A DNA stretch of 64,000 bases, from positions 197,306 to 261,305 of the forward strand of contig NZ_SRXY01000002.1 of NCBI RefSeq assembly GCF_004804335.1, written 5' to 3'. Positions 9,171 to 17,340 of the stretch are shown piece by piece. The translations under genes were made by a program, and so were the position numbers. The DNA is from Pacificoceanicola onchidii (GTDB lineage Bacteria > Pseudomonadota > Alphaproteobacteria > Rhodobacterales > Rhodobacteraceae). Below the pieces are notes generated by a model. The model was not told the origin of the DNA. It did no database searches and saw nothing but the letters and a program-made list of their open reading frames with translations. Position 1 is the stretch's first letter. Each line of letters starts with the position of its first letter.

Positions 9171-9638
9171 TCAGCCCCGGTCCGGCACGGGGCCGAGGTT
9201 GACGATATCGTATTTGTCGTTCAACGCGTCCATCTTCGCCGTGTCGGCAAAGTCCGCCTCGGTCATCTGGGCCAGTTCGGCAAGATACTGATCAAAACCA
9301 GAGGGTTGGTAGATCATCAACATCCGCCCACCCTCGCAGCCGTCCGCGAGCGTACAGGCATGGGGCACGCCGGGCGGGACATGGATGCAGCTGCCGGGCG
9401 TGGCGGTCATCCAGTCGCCGTCGATGTAGAAATCGACGTCCCCCTCCAGGATGTAGAAGGTTTCGGCATGGTAGCGGTGCAAGTGAAGACCCAAGGCAAA
9501 CTGGCTCTTCAGGTTGTCTTCCATGAGCGTGTACTGCCCGCCGGTGTCTTCCGCCGAGACCTTCACGTAGGTATGGTCCGCGCTCCAGTCGTAGTTCGGA
9601 CCGCCCATCGGGGCGACGAAGGAATACCGCTTGGTCAT
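9171..9638 (-). CDS. Cupin-domain protein
   Basis: 155 residues forming a single small beta-barrel of the cupin family. Motif 1 is LHLHRYHAETFYILEGDV (metal-binding His-x-His and Glu) and motif 2 is PGSCIHVPPGVPHACT. Such proteins are metal-dependent dioxygenases, isomerases or ligand sensors. No signal peptide. The start ATG overlaps the stop of the SDR gene by four bases (9635-9638), so they are co-translated. The substrate is unknown; context suggests a ring or enol intermediate made by the neighbouring dehydrogenases. Confidence 0.72.
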   Translation of the reverse strand: MTKRYSFVAPMGGPNYDWSADHTYVKVSAEDTGGQYTLMEDNLKSQFALGLHLHRYHAETFYILEGDVDFYIDGDWMTATPGSCIHVPPGVPHACTLADGCEGGRMLMIYQPSGFDQYLAELAQMTEADFADTAKMDALNDKYDIVNLGPVPDRG

Positions 9639-10390
9639 AGGTTCACCTTCCCGCCGTCGACGTTGATGGTTTGCCCGGTGATGAAGTTGCTGTCTTGCGT
9701 GATCAGGAACATCAGAGCGCCGAGCAGATCTTCGGGCAGCATTTCACGTTTGATCGAACGGCTGGCGACGGTTGGCGCGCGGGCCGGGTCAAAGCCGGTG
9801 TGCCCTTGCAGCGCCTCCGATTCCGTCAGGCCGGGGGCGATGGCGTTGATCTGGATGTTCTTGTCGCCGAGCTCGCGCGCATGACCACGGGTCAGCGCAA
9901 TCACGGCGCCTTTGGACGCGGTGTAATGCGACAGCCCCGGCGGGCCGTAGTAGAAAGTGCCCGAGGCAATGTTGACCACCTTGCCGCCACCGGCGCGCAG
10001 CATGGCCGGCACAACAGCCTTGGTGGCCTGATGCACGCCGCGCGCGTTGACCGTCATGACCTTGTCGAACTCGTCATTGTCGATCTGCATGAATGGCTTG
10101 GGCTCCAATGCTGCAAAGATCGAGGCGTTGTTGACCAGAATGTCGAGGCTGCCGAACGCCTTCTCGGTGGCCTCTACCATCGCGTTCAGATCGTCATCCG
10201 AGGTGATGTTGACCTGTTGGCCGATGGCCTCGCCGCCCGCCGCCTTGATCGCCGCCACCGTGTCGCTGGTGTCGAGCACATCCGTGACCACCACGCGCGC
10301 GCCTTCGTCGGCCATGTGTTTGGCCATGACCGCGCCAATGCCCCGTGCCGCGCCGGTGATGACGGCGGTTTTCCCGTTCAATCGTCCCAT
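9635..10390 (-). CDS. Short-chain dehydrogenase/reductase
   Basis: 251 residues, a classical SDR with the Rossmann nucleotide-binding motif TGAARGIG near residue 12, the NNAS motif near 88, and catalytic YTASK near 156 with the upstream serine in NIASG. It oxidises or reduces an alcohol/ketone with NAD(P). I start at the ATG at 10390, which is preceded by AAGGGGAG at a good distance and begins MGRLNGKTAVITG as in the family; an ATG seven codons upstream overlaps the previous gene and has no such signal. It sits between the GST-like gene and the cupin gene in the TRAP operon. Confidence 0.85.
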   Translation of the reverse strand: MGRLNGKTAVITGAARGIGAVMAKHMADEGARVVVTDVLDTSDTVAAIKAAGGEAIGQQVNITSDDDLNAMVEATEKAFGSLDILVNNASIFAALEPKPFMQIDNDEFDKVMTVNARGVHQATKAVVPAMLRAGGGKVVNIASGTFYYGPPGLSHYTASKGAVIALTRGHARELGDKNIQINAIAPGLTESEALQGHTGFDPARAPTVASRSIKREMLPEDLLGALMFLITQDSNFITGQTINVDGGKVNL

Positions 10391-10407
10391 GATTTGCTCC
10401 CCTTCGG

Positions 10408-11229
10408 TCAAATGTCGATTCCCAGAATTCTTGCAACGTCCGGCCAGCTCATCGCGCCATTGTCACGCAGATCATTGGTCAGATCTTCCGGCACCCAATC
10501 AAGCAGGCATCCCTTGAAGTTTGGCAAGGCCTCAATGCGGGCGAACCATTTCTCCAGGTACGGATAGCGCCCACCTTCCCAAAGGCCGCGCATGGACATC
10601 ATGGCGAGCCGGTTCACATAGGGTGTCATCGCCACATCCGCGATGGTCATACGCTCGCCGACCAGCCAGTCGCGGCCATCAGAGAGGGCCGTGTCCATCT
10701 TGCGCAGGTAGCTGTCATAGAGCCGGATCTTGATCGGGGCCTCCGGTGCGTCGAAACCGTCGCGCACGAAGATCTGCTTTTTCGTGTTCCAGTCGGCGGT
10801 GACCGAAAACTCCGGCGTCGATTCCAGGAACTTCTTCACCCCTTCCGGGCCGAGGTTGCGGGCCACCGTGTGGCGGTGGGAACAAACAAAGGTGACCGCG
10901 CCGCAGGCCGGGTGCAGGTCTTCGTCCACCGCCTTGGTCCAATACCGCACCTGCGCATAAAGATAGGGATCCTCCGGGTGCAGCGCCGTCTCAGGTGCGA
11001 TGCGGTCGAGGTATTCGCAGATCACCGTCGAGTCCGTGATCACCAGATCGTCGTGCACCAATGTCGGGACCACCGATTTGGGGTTCAGCTTCTGGTATTC
11101 GGGATCGAACTGTTCGCCCTTGAGAATGTCGATATAGACCCCGGTCCAGTCGAGGCCCTTTTCGGCCATGGCAAAGCGCACCTTGGCGGCACAGACGGAG
11201 GATCCGTGGTGATAAAGTGTGAAGCTCAT
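10408..11229 (-). CDS. Glutathione S-transferase family protein
   Basis: 273 residues with an N-terminal thioredoxin-fold domain (SFTLYHHGSSVCAAKVR, cis-proline region VVPTLVHDD, then ITDSTVICEYLD for the glutathione gamma-glutamyl contact) and a helical C-terminal domain with DWLVGERMTIADVAMTPY. Family members conjugate glutathione, isomerise (maleylacetoacetate type) or cleave ethers (LigE/F type). The long insert between domains is larger than in maleylacetoacetate isomerases. Its ATG overlaps the aldehyde dehydrogenase stop by four bases (11226-11229). In this operon it could detoxify or isomerise an aldehyde-derived intermediate; the reaction is not known. Confidence 0.8.
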   Translation of the reverse strand: MSFTLYHHGSSVCAAKVRFAMAEKGLDWTGVYIDILKGEQFDPEYQKLNPKSVVPTLVHDDLVITDSTVICEYLDRIAPETALHPEDPYLYAQVRYWTKAVDEDLHPACGAVTFVCSHRHTVARNLGPEGVKKFLESTPEFSVTADWNTKKQIFVRDGFDAPEAPIKIRLYDSYLRKMDTALSDGRDWLVGERMTIADVAMTPYVNRLAMMSMRGLWEGGRYPYLEKWFARIEALPNFKGCLLDWVPEDLTNDLRDNGAMSWPDVARILGIDI

Positions 11230-12665
11230 AGCTGTACCGTAACCCATTTCAGTTCTGTCATTGCTTCCATGTCCGCATCGGTCCCTTCGCGGCCCACGCC
11301 GGATTCACCGTTGCCGCCAAAAGGCACATGGGCCTCGTCATGGATGGTGGGGCCGTTGATGTGGCACATGCCCGCGCCGATGTTGCGGGCGAAGTGAAAG
11401 GCCTTGTCGATGTCGCGGGTGAAGATGGCCGAGGACAAGCCGAAGGGCGTGTCGTTTGCTTTCGCGAGCCCCTCTTCGTAGCTGTCGATCGGGTAGATCG
11501 CGCTCACCGGGCCGAAAGTTTCGGATTTGCAGACGGTCATCTCTTCGGTCACGTCGGTCAGCAGCGTCGGCTGGCAGCGATTGCCTTCCCATGCACCGCC
11601 CGCGGCCACTGTCGCCCCCTTGGCCACCGCATCCGCGATGTGGTCCTGCACGCGGCTGCGCTGGCGTTCGGAAATGATCGGCGCGATCACCGTGTTCGGA
11701 TCCCGCAGATCCCCCATGCCGACCTTGCCCGCGATCATGGTGAAACGTTTGACGAATTCGTCATAGAGCGGGCGTTCGACGTAGAAGCGGCTGGATCCAA
11801 TACAGGCCTGCCCGGCAAACATGAAGATCGAGCGCGCGGCGAGCGGCATCACCTTGTCCAGATCCGCATCCGCCAGCACGACTGTCGGACTTTTGCCGCC
11901 CAGTTCCAGCGTGTTCGGCGTCTTGTTCCGGGCGCAGATTTCATTGATATGCTGCCCCACCACCGAAGAGCCGGTGAAGGTGACAAAATCCACATCCGCA
12001 TGACCGGTCAGATCGTCGCCGATCTCTGCCCCCATGCCGGTCACAACGTTGTAGCTGCCCGCCGGGAAACCCGCCTCGGCCACGATCTCGGCAAAGAGCA
12101 CGGTCAGATGCGGGGCCATTTCAGACGGCAGATGCACCACGGTGTTGCCCACCGCCAGCGCATTGGCGACAAGCCGCGTGGTCTTGATCAGCGGCACGTT
12201 GAACGGGGTGATGACCGCCACGACCCCCAAGGGCTCGCGCACCGACATGGAAAACGTGCCGGGCCGGTCCGAGGGGATGGTCTCGCCCCGCACATTGCGG
12301 CACATCCCGGCGGCGGCGCGGACCATGGTCAGGCCCTTGGTGAATTCGAACATCGCCTTTTGCACCGGCGAGCCGATTTCGTCGATCAGGCAGTCGACCA
12401 GCTCTTTCTGCCGCGCCTCCATCAGCTCGGCCACGCGCAAGAGCCAGCGTTCACGCTCGGTTGGCGTGGTTTCGCGGTAGCCTGCAAAGGCCGTCTTTGC
12501 CGCATCCACCGCCCGGCGCATATCCGCGCCGGAGCCTTTGGCCGCGTGGCAATAGAGGCTGTCGTCCAGAGGATTGAGCACCTCGAAGGTTGCGCCCTGT
12601 TCGGCGTCGCACCACTGCCCGCCGATGAAGTGCTGCAGGGTTTTGGTCTCGGTTTTGGCGTCCAT
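11226..12665 (-). CDS. NAD(P)+-dependent aldehyde dehydrogenase
   Basis: 479 residues, full-length aldehyde dehydrogenase. Catalytic glutamate lies in TLELGGKSP near 255 and the nucleophilic cysteine in AGQACIGSSR near 289; FTGSSVVG is the coenzyme-binding turn and ETFGPV the late conserved motif. The sequence style (FNVPLIKTTR, CHINGPTIHDEAHVPFGG) resembles benzaldehyde/salicylaldehyde/vanillin dehydrogenases, so an aromatic aldehyde is a reasonable guess but not shown. It lies 20 bases after the TRAP large permease and overlaps the GST-like gene, so uptake and oxidation appear to be one operon. Confidence 0.83.
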   Translation of the reverse strand: MDAKTETKTLQHFIGGQWCDAEQGATFEVLNPLDDSLYCHAAKGSGADMRRAVDAAKTAFAGYRETTPTERERWLLRVAELMEARQKELVDCLIDEIGSPVQKAMFEFTKGLTMVRAAAGMCRNVRGETIPSDRPGTFSMSVREPLGVVAVITPFNVPLIKTTRLVANALAVGNTVVHLPSEMAPHLTVLFAEIVAEAGFPAGSYNVVTGMGAEIGDDLTGHADVDFVTFTGSSVVGQHINEICARNKTPNTLELGGKSPTVVLADADLDKVMPLAARSIFMFAGQACIGSSRFYVERPLYDEFVKRFTMIAGKVGMGDLRDPNTVIAPIISERQRSRVQDHIADAVAKGATVAAGGAWEGNRCQPTLLTDVTEEMTVCKSETFGPVSAIYPIDSYEEGLAKANDTPFGLSSAIFTRDIDKAFHFARNIGAGMCHINGPTIHDEAHVPFGGNGESGVGREGTDADMEAMTELKWVTVQL

Positions 12666-12685
12666 GTCTGGGCTCCTGTCTTGTG

Positions 12686-14047
12686 CTAGCCGCCGACCAC
12701 CTGTTCAGGCAGGAAGAGCGCGATTTGCGGGAAAAGGATGAGAAGGCCGATCATTGCGGCCATGGCGAACCAGAAAGGCCAGATGCCGCGGAAGATCTTG
12801 GCCATCGGCACATCGGGTGCGATGGATTTGACGATGAAGACGTTGATGCCGACGGGCGGCGAGATCATCCCCATTTCCAGAACGATCACCACGATGATGC
12901 CGAACCAGATCAGGTTCCAGTCCATCGCAATGGCAATCGGGATCACCACAGGGATGGTCAGCACCAGCATGGCCATGGCTTCGAGGAACATCCCGAGGAA
13001 CATGTAGATCAGCACGATGACCAGCAGGATCCCGATCTCGCCAATCGGCAGGGATGTCAGGAGCGTGACCAGCTGCGCCGGAAGCTCCGTCAGCGACATG
13101 AAGGGGATAAAGACAAACGCGCCGATGATGATCATGAAGACGGTTGCGGTGGCGTTCATGGTCTCAAGGATCACCGCCTTGGATGCATGCCAGTTCAGGG
13201 ACCGGCGCATGACCGCCACGACAAAGGTCAGGAACGCGCCGACAGAGGAGGCCTCGACCGGTGTGAAAAAGCCGGTGTACATCCCGCCAATGGTGGCCAG
13301 CACGACAATCAGGATCGGCAGGGCGCGCCAGAGCGAGGCCAGCTTTTCCGCGCGATCGAACACCTCGCCGCGCGGGCCGGCTTCGGGGTTGCGCAGAACA
13401 ACCCAGTAGATCGCGCCAATGAACAAAAGGGTCAGGATGATGCCGGGGAAGACACCAGCCATGAACAACCGCCCGATGCTCTGCTCGGTCAGCACGGCGT
13501 AGATGATCATGCCGCCAGAGGGCGGGATCAGGAACCCCAGAGTGCCGCCCGCCGCCACCGATCCGGTGGCGAGGCTGTCGGCGTATTTGTACTTCTTCAT
13601 CTCCGGCAACGCGACGCGGCCCATGGTGACGGCGCTGGCCAGCGAAGAGCCGGAGAGAGCGGCAAAGCCCGCACAGGCGGCGATGGTGGCCGAGGCCAGA
13701 CCGCCCCGCAGGTGCCCCATCCAGCGATAGGCCGCCGCAAAGAGATCGTTGGACATGCCCGACACCCCGGCGAGATTGCCCATCAGGACAAACATCGGAA
13801 TGACGAGAAGGTTGTAGTTCGAGGCCGCCTCGAAGGTTTCGCCCGCGATGTTGGAATAGGCGATTTTCCAGCCTCGCGCCCAGGCCTGATCCTCGGCCAT
13901 GCCGATCAGCATGAACTTGTTGGCATTGGCGATGACGGTCCCGACAAAACCGACGCCGAGCATCGACAGCGCCACCGGCATCCGCAGCGCCAGCAGGATA
14001 AACAGGGACAGAAGGCCCAGCAGGCCAAGCAAAGTCATGGAGATCAT
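12686..14047 (-). CDS. TRAP transporter large permease (DctM type)
   Basis: 453 residues with about twelve hydrophobic segments and the DctM-family layout, including LAGVSGMSNDLFAAAYRWMG and GFLIPPSGGMIIYAV. With the small subunit it forms the Na+-driven inner-membrane channel that takes substrate from the periplasmic binding protein. It overlaps the small-permease gene by four bases (14044-14047). Confidence 0.9.
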   Translation of the reverse strand: MISMTLLGLLGLLSLFILLALRMPVALSMLGVGFVGTVIANANKFMLIGMAEDQAWARGWKIAYSNIAGETFEAASNYNLLVIPMFVLMGNLAGVSGMSNDLFAAAYRWMGHLRGGLASATIAACAGFAALSGSSLASAVTMGRVALPEMKKYKYADSLATGSVAAGGTLGFLIPPSGGMIIYAVLTEQSIGRLFMAGVFPGIILTLLFIGAIYWVVLRNPEAGPRGEVFDRAEKLASLWRALPILIVVLATIGGMYTGFFTPVEASSVGAFLTFVVAVMRRSLNWHASKAVILETMNATATVFMIIIGAFVFIPFMSLTELPAQLVTLLTSLPIGEIGILLVIVLIYMFLGMFLEAMAMLVLTIPVVIPIAIAMDWNLIWFGIIVVIVLEMGMISPPVGINVFIVKSIAPDVPMAKIFRGIWPFWFAMAAMIGLLILFPQIALFLPEQVVGG

Positions 14048-14580
14048 AGCGCGCCCCCGATCTTCAGAGTGACGACCCGGGAGGACCGCAGCAGTTGCCA
14101 GATATCGAGCACCAGCACCACCGCGTAGATCGCGGCAGAGGCGGAGAGCAGGTAGTAGAAAGGCTCAAAGGAGATCAGCAATTGCTGAGTGGTTTCGCCA
14201 AACTTGTTCGCCGTACCGCCCGCGTGCCAGAGCCGCCATGCCATGAAAACAAGCAGGATCACCCCGGTCAGCTTGACCGCGATCATCGACCATTTGGCGA
14301 ACCATGCGGACATGCGGGCTTCGAGCACTTCGATTTCGATATGCGCCCCGGTCCGCGCGCCCAGCGGGATCGAGAGGGCGACGATCACCACCAGCGACAG
14401 GATCAGCAGGTCCTCGGCCCCAAGGATCGGGCTGTTCAGCGCCTTGCGCATGATCAGCACGTTCCAGACCGAGTACCCGGTCATGAAGATCAAGGTTGCG
14501 CCGCCGCAAATCAGGGACACCCACGTCAGGGCTTTGTCCAGTATCTGGATCGGTCGTGGCAGGTCGGGTTTCCTGGTCAC
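14044..14580 (-). CDS. TRAP transporter small permease (DctQ type)
   Basis: 178 residues with four predicted membrane helices (LTWVSLICGGATLIFMTGYS, LLILSLVVIVALSIPLG and two more) and the family motif region after the second helix (TGAHIEIEVLEARM). I place the start at the GTG at 14580 because GGAGG ends 7 bases upstream; a longer in-frame ATG version at 14703 would add a proline/arginine-rich tail unlike the family. It couples the binding protein to the large permease. Confidence 0.85.
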   Translation of the reverse strand: MTRKPDLPRPIQILDKALTWVSLICGGATLIFMTGYSVWNVLIMRKALNSPILGAEDLLILSLVVIVALSIPLGARTGAHIEIEVLEARMSAWFAKWSMIAVKLTGVILLVFMAWRLWHAGGTANKFGETTQQLLISFEPFYYLLSASAAIYAVVLVLDIWQLLRSSRVVTLKIGGAL

Positions 14581-14783
14581 GGGTTGACCTCCGGGTTGTC
14601 CGGGCACGCAGGTGCGATGCCCAAAAGAGAGCTGTCGTGCCACCTGTGACAGGCGGCGCGGTTTTGCGGGATGGTGGGGAGGCAGGGCCAAAAGCGTATG
14701 CAAGGCTCTGCCGGATTGGGTGGCGCTTCAAGGCGAGGCGGGAGGTCCCCGGCCCCGAAGCGCCTGCGCTCATGTTCGGAGCG

Positions 14784-15794
14784 TCACTTGTTCAGCGCGT
14801 CGTAGATCGCACGCACGTCCGAAATGCCGCGGCTTTCATAGTCGCTGAAGATCACCTCCAGCCCTTCTGAAACCGCCGCATCCATTTTCGCGCGCTCTTC
14901 GTCCGAGACAACAACCCACTGAAAGTTCTTGTCCGTCGTGTTGGCGATCAACTCCTTGGAGCGCTCATCCGCACCGTCAAAGGACCGCGCCAGTTCGATT
15001 GACATGGGCAGGCCGGAAACCTCGTCGATGATCGCACGGTGCTCGTCCGACAGGCTCATGTAGCGTTCCATGTTCATCACCGCATAGGTCACTGCGAAGG
15101 TTGTCGGCACGTTTTCGACAATGTGGCTCGACACGTCCCAGAAGTTCCAGGGCATGGTGATGTTATTGTAGGAGGCCGTGGTCGCGTCGATGGTGCCGGT
15201 CGACAGGCCGGTGTACATCTCCGTCACCGGCATTTGCACCGGCACCGCGCCCAGCGCCTCGACAATCGGCGTGGTCATGGCGGCAAAGGGCACCAGCTTG
15301 GCCCCTTTGAGCCCTTCCATGGTAGAGACATCGCGGGTGGATGCCAGCAGGTTGCCTGCGACGGTGCCCACCGCGAGCACCTTCACGTCCTCGTATTCAT
15401 CGGCCAGATGCTCGTCGAAGACGGACCAGATCGCGCGGGTGGACTGATCGGCGGTTTCCGCCTTGCCCGGCAGGATCGCCAGCATGGTCTTGGGGAACAG
15501 CTTGGGCGTATAGCCCGACACGCCGAAGGTGATGTCGGCAACCCCTTCAACGGCCCGCTTGTATTGCTGAACCGGTCCCGCGCCCAGCTGTCCGGCCGGG
15601 TAGAGCTTCATGGTGAGCGAGCCGTTTGAGCGGCGTTCGATCTCTTCGGCGAACCAGGTGAACATGCCGGTGTTGGTGTGGTGCTGCGGCGGCAGGAACG
15701 TGGCCACGCTCAGCTCTTCGGCGGCGGCGGTTTGCGCCCCGAACCCAAGGGCAGAGGCCAAGGCGGCGGCAAGGCTTAGACGAGTGAATGACAT
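14784..15794 (-). CDS. TRAP transporter substrate-binding protein (DctP type)
   Basis: 336 residues. A Sec signal peptide (FTRLSLAAALASALGFGAQ, cleaved after AQTAAA) is followed by a DctP fold: LYPAGQLGAGP, then the conserved arginine region and GTIDATTASYNNI near the hinge. It binds a carboxylate-type solute in the periplasm and hands it to the DctQM permease. The ATG at 15794 has GGAGA upstream; longer in-frame starts would put an odd leader before the signal peptide. It is first in an eight-gene minus-strand operon reaching 7925 and is divergent from the GntR regulator. Confidence 0.88.
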   Translation of the reverse strand: MSFTRLSLAAALASALGFGAQTAAAEELSVATFLPPQHHTNTGMFTWFAEEIERRSNGSLTMKLYPAGQLGAGPVQQYKRAVEGVADITFGVSGYTPKLFPKTMLAILPGKAETADQSTRAIWSVFDEHLADEYEDVKVLAVGTVAGNLLASTRDVSTMEGLKGAKLVPFAAMTTPIVEALGAVPVQMPVTEMYTGLSTGTIDATTASYNNITMPWNFWDVSSHIVENVPTTFAVTYAVMNMERYMSLSDEHRAIIDEVSGLPMSIELARSFDGADERSKELIANTTDKNFQWVVVSDEERAKMDAAVSEGLEVIFSDYESRGISDVRAIYDALNK

Positions 15795-15834
15795 GTGTTT
15801 CTCCATTTCCCTGGGCAGTGGCTGAGCGCGGTTC

Positions 15835-15842
15835 GGGATCCC
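15835..15842. promoter_or_regulatory. GGGATCCC operator candidate 1
   Basis: Perfect 8-base palindrome in TTCGGGATCCCAAA, 41 bases upstream of the TRAP binding-protein start. Confidence 0.6.
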
Positions 15843-15898
15843 AAACAGAATCAAAACCGGCCAGATTGCCCCCTCCATGGCCAACAACTGGCACATTA

Positions 15899-15906
15899 GG
15901 GATCCC
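15899..15906. promoter_or_regulatory. GGGATCCC operator candidate 2
   Basis: Second copy, in TTAGGGATCCCATTT, with its centre 64 bases from copy 1. It lies midway in the divergent region between the TRAP operon and the GntR gene. Confidence 0.6.
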
Positions 15907-15960
15907 ATTTCAACAAAAATGCGCGATTTTCACATCGGGGCAGCGGGATTTCTTGACTTT

Positions 15961-15968
15961 GGGATCCC
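15961..15968. promoter_or_regulatory. GGGATCCC operator candidate 3
   Basis: Third copy, in TTTGGGATCCCATTT, centre 62 bases from copy 2 and about 20 bases before the GntR start. The near-equal spacing (about six helical turns each) places all three on one DNA face, as expected for cooperative or looping repression. Confidence 0.6.
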
Positions 15969-15987
15969 ATTTCGGGCCTATGAGGGT

Positions 15988-16743
15988 ATGGAATCCATTG
16001 ATACAGACCTTGCCGACCAGATCCGCCGCGACATCATCCATGGCGCGTACCGCGAAGATGAACGCCTGTCGGAGTCCCGATTGTGCGACATTCACAAGGT
16101 GTCCCGCACGCCGGTGCGGCTGGCGCTGCGCATGCTGGAGCGTGAAGGCATCATCCGGCGCGGCGAAGGGCGCGGTTATTTCGTGCATCCGCCAACGGTG
16201 ACCGACATCCTGCAGGCGGTTCAGGTGCGCGGCCATCTGGAAAGCCTCGCTGCGCGGCTCATGGCGCAATCGCCGGGCCGGCATAACGTGCTGCCCACCC
16301 TGGAAAAGGCCATCGACGAGATAGACCGGCTGGTGACGCGCGGCTCCTTCGAGGATGAGGACCGGCGGTTGATGCAGCAGCAGAATGCGCTGTTCCACAA
16401 GACGATCCTCGACAACTGCGGCAATGATTTCGTCGGCTACACCTGCGGTCAGATCAGCCATCTGCCGATGCTCGAGGTTGGCTCGATGGTGTTTGACAAG
16501 AAGGTGCTGTCCACCGCCGAAGGTGTCGACAAGAGCCTGTTCCGGCTGAAGATCGGCAACGCGCAGCACAAGGTCATCTTTGAAGCGATCCAGCGCGGTG
16601 ACGCGGTGCGGGCGGAAGGCATGATGCGCGAACACTCCAACACGATGGTCGAATACATCGAGATGTTCGAGAAACGCGAAGAGGCGCTGACGATCTCGGA
16701 ACTGATCAGCTACTCCGGTGGTGAGACCGCTGAGGGCAGCTAG
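15988..16743 (+). CDS. GntR-family regulator, FCD subfamily
   Basis: 251 residues. An N-terminal winged helix (DLADQIRRDIIHGAYREDE, then SESRLCDIHKVSRTPVR and LEREGIIRRGEGRGYFV) is followed by an all-helical FCD ligand-binding domain (VQVRGHLESLAARLM; histidines in NALFHKTIL, NAQHKVIFEAI and MMREHSNTM are likely metal ligands). Such proteins usually repress a divergent catabolic operon and release DNA on binding a carboxylate. I take the ATG at 15988, where the family homology begins; the GAGGG before it is very close, so an upstream start at 15919 is possible. Three GGGATCCC palindromes lie directly upstream. Confidence 0.82.
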   Translation: MESIDTDLADQIRRDIIHGAYREDERLSESRLCDIHKVSRTPVRLALRMLEREGIIRRGEGRGYFVHPPTVTDILQAVQVRGHLESLAARLMAQSPGRHNVLPTLEKAIDEIDRLVTRGSFEDEDRRLMQQQNALFHKTILDNCGNDFVGYTCGQISHLPMLEVGSMVFDKKVLSTAEGVDKSLFRLKIGNAQHKVIFEAIQRGDAVRAEGMMREHSNTMVEYIEMFEKREEALTISELISYSGGETAEGS

Positions 16744-16766
16744 AGGCAACGCGTCCAGAGCGGGTA

Positions 16767-16801
16767 CACCGCCCTGCCCCGGCTTAAGGGACAAGGCGGT
16801 G
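16767..16801. terminator. Possible hairpin between convergent genes
   Basis: CACCGCC / GGCGGTG inverted repeat with a 21-base loop between the stops of the GntR gene and the minus-strand NTF2-like gene. The loop is long and there is no T-run, so it is only a candidate. Confidence 0.35.
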
Positions 16802-16814
16802 CGATTCACTGCCG

Positions 16815-17312
16815 TCAGCCGCGTTTGTGATAGGCCTGGCTGAGCGCAAAGCTGTCTTCGAACCAGTGCCAGAGCACCACCTGCCCGTCCCGCACCTTGG
16901 CGCGCAGGGCGAAGGAAAACTCGCCGATTTCCTGGCCCGAGGCCGTGGTGATGCCGTTCATCACGCCGAACACGGCCACGGTGTCACCGGAGGCAAAGGC
17001 GTCTGTGTTTTCCCATTTGGTGGTCTGAAGGCCTGCGCCGAACACCCCGAGAAATTCGAAGATCGCCGCCTTGCCGACCTTCTCGCGGCCGATCCACGGC
17101 ACCGTGTTGTCGCCTTCGTTGTGCCAGACCATATCGTCGGCCATCAGCGGCGCCATGGCGTCCGGTCCCTGCGCCATGGCGCCCATAAAGGCCATGACCG
17201 TGTCGAAGGATGCTTGCGATGTTTCGTCCATTGTCTGTGCTCCTGCATGTTGTGCGAGAATTGTGGCGAGCGCTGTCGCCAGTGAGGTTTTCAGAAGAGT
17301 TCTGCGGTCCAA
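16815..17312 (-). CDS. Exported NTF2-like (SnoaL-type) protein with Tat-like signal
   Basis: 165 residues. The N-terminus MDRRTLLKTSLATALATIL has a twin-arginine-like motif followed by a hydrophobic stretch and a probable AGAQ cleavage site. The rest is a single NTF2-like cone fold (MADDMVWHNEGDNTVPWIG, then VLWHWFEDS). Proteins of this fold bind small hydrophobic ligands or act as isomerases or cyclases. It is the last of three minus-strand genes; the gap from the two-domain relative is 28 bases. Enzymatic function is unknown. Confidence 0.7.
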   Translation of the reverse strand: MDRRTLLKTSLATALATILAQHAGAQTMDETSQASFDTVMAFMGAMAQGPDAMAPLMADDMVWHNEGDNTVPWIGREKVGKAAIFEFLGVFGAGLQTTKWENTDAFASGDTVAVFGVMNGITTASGQEIGEFSFALRAKVRDGQVVLWHWFEDSFALSQAYHKRG

Positions 17313-17340
17313 GGGGATGCCTCCAAGGTCTTGTCAGGGA

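Noticed and set aside
7901-14128. Long plus-strand open frames (7901-9202, 11328-12689, 12683-14128) opposite the TRAP operon
   Set aside because: Shadows of OsmC-like, aldehyde dehydrogenase and DctM genes; low-complexity His/Arg/Asp-rich products without motifs.
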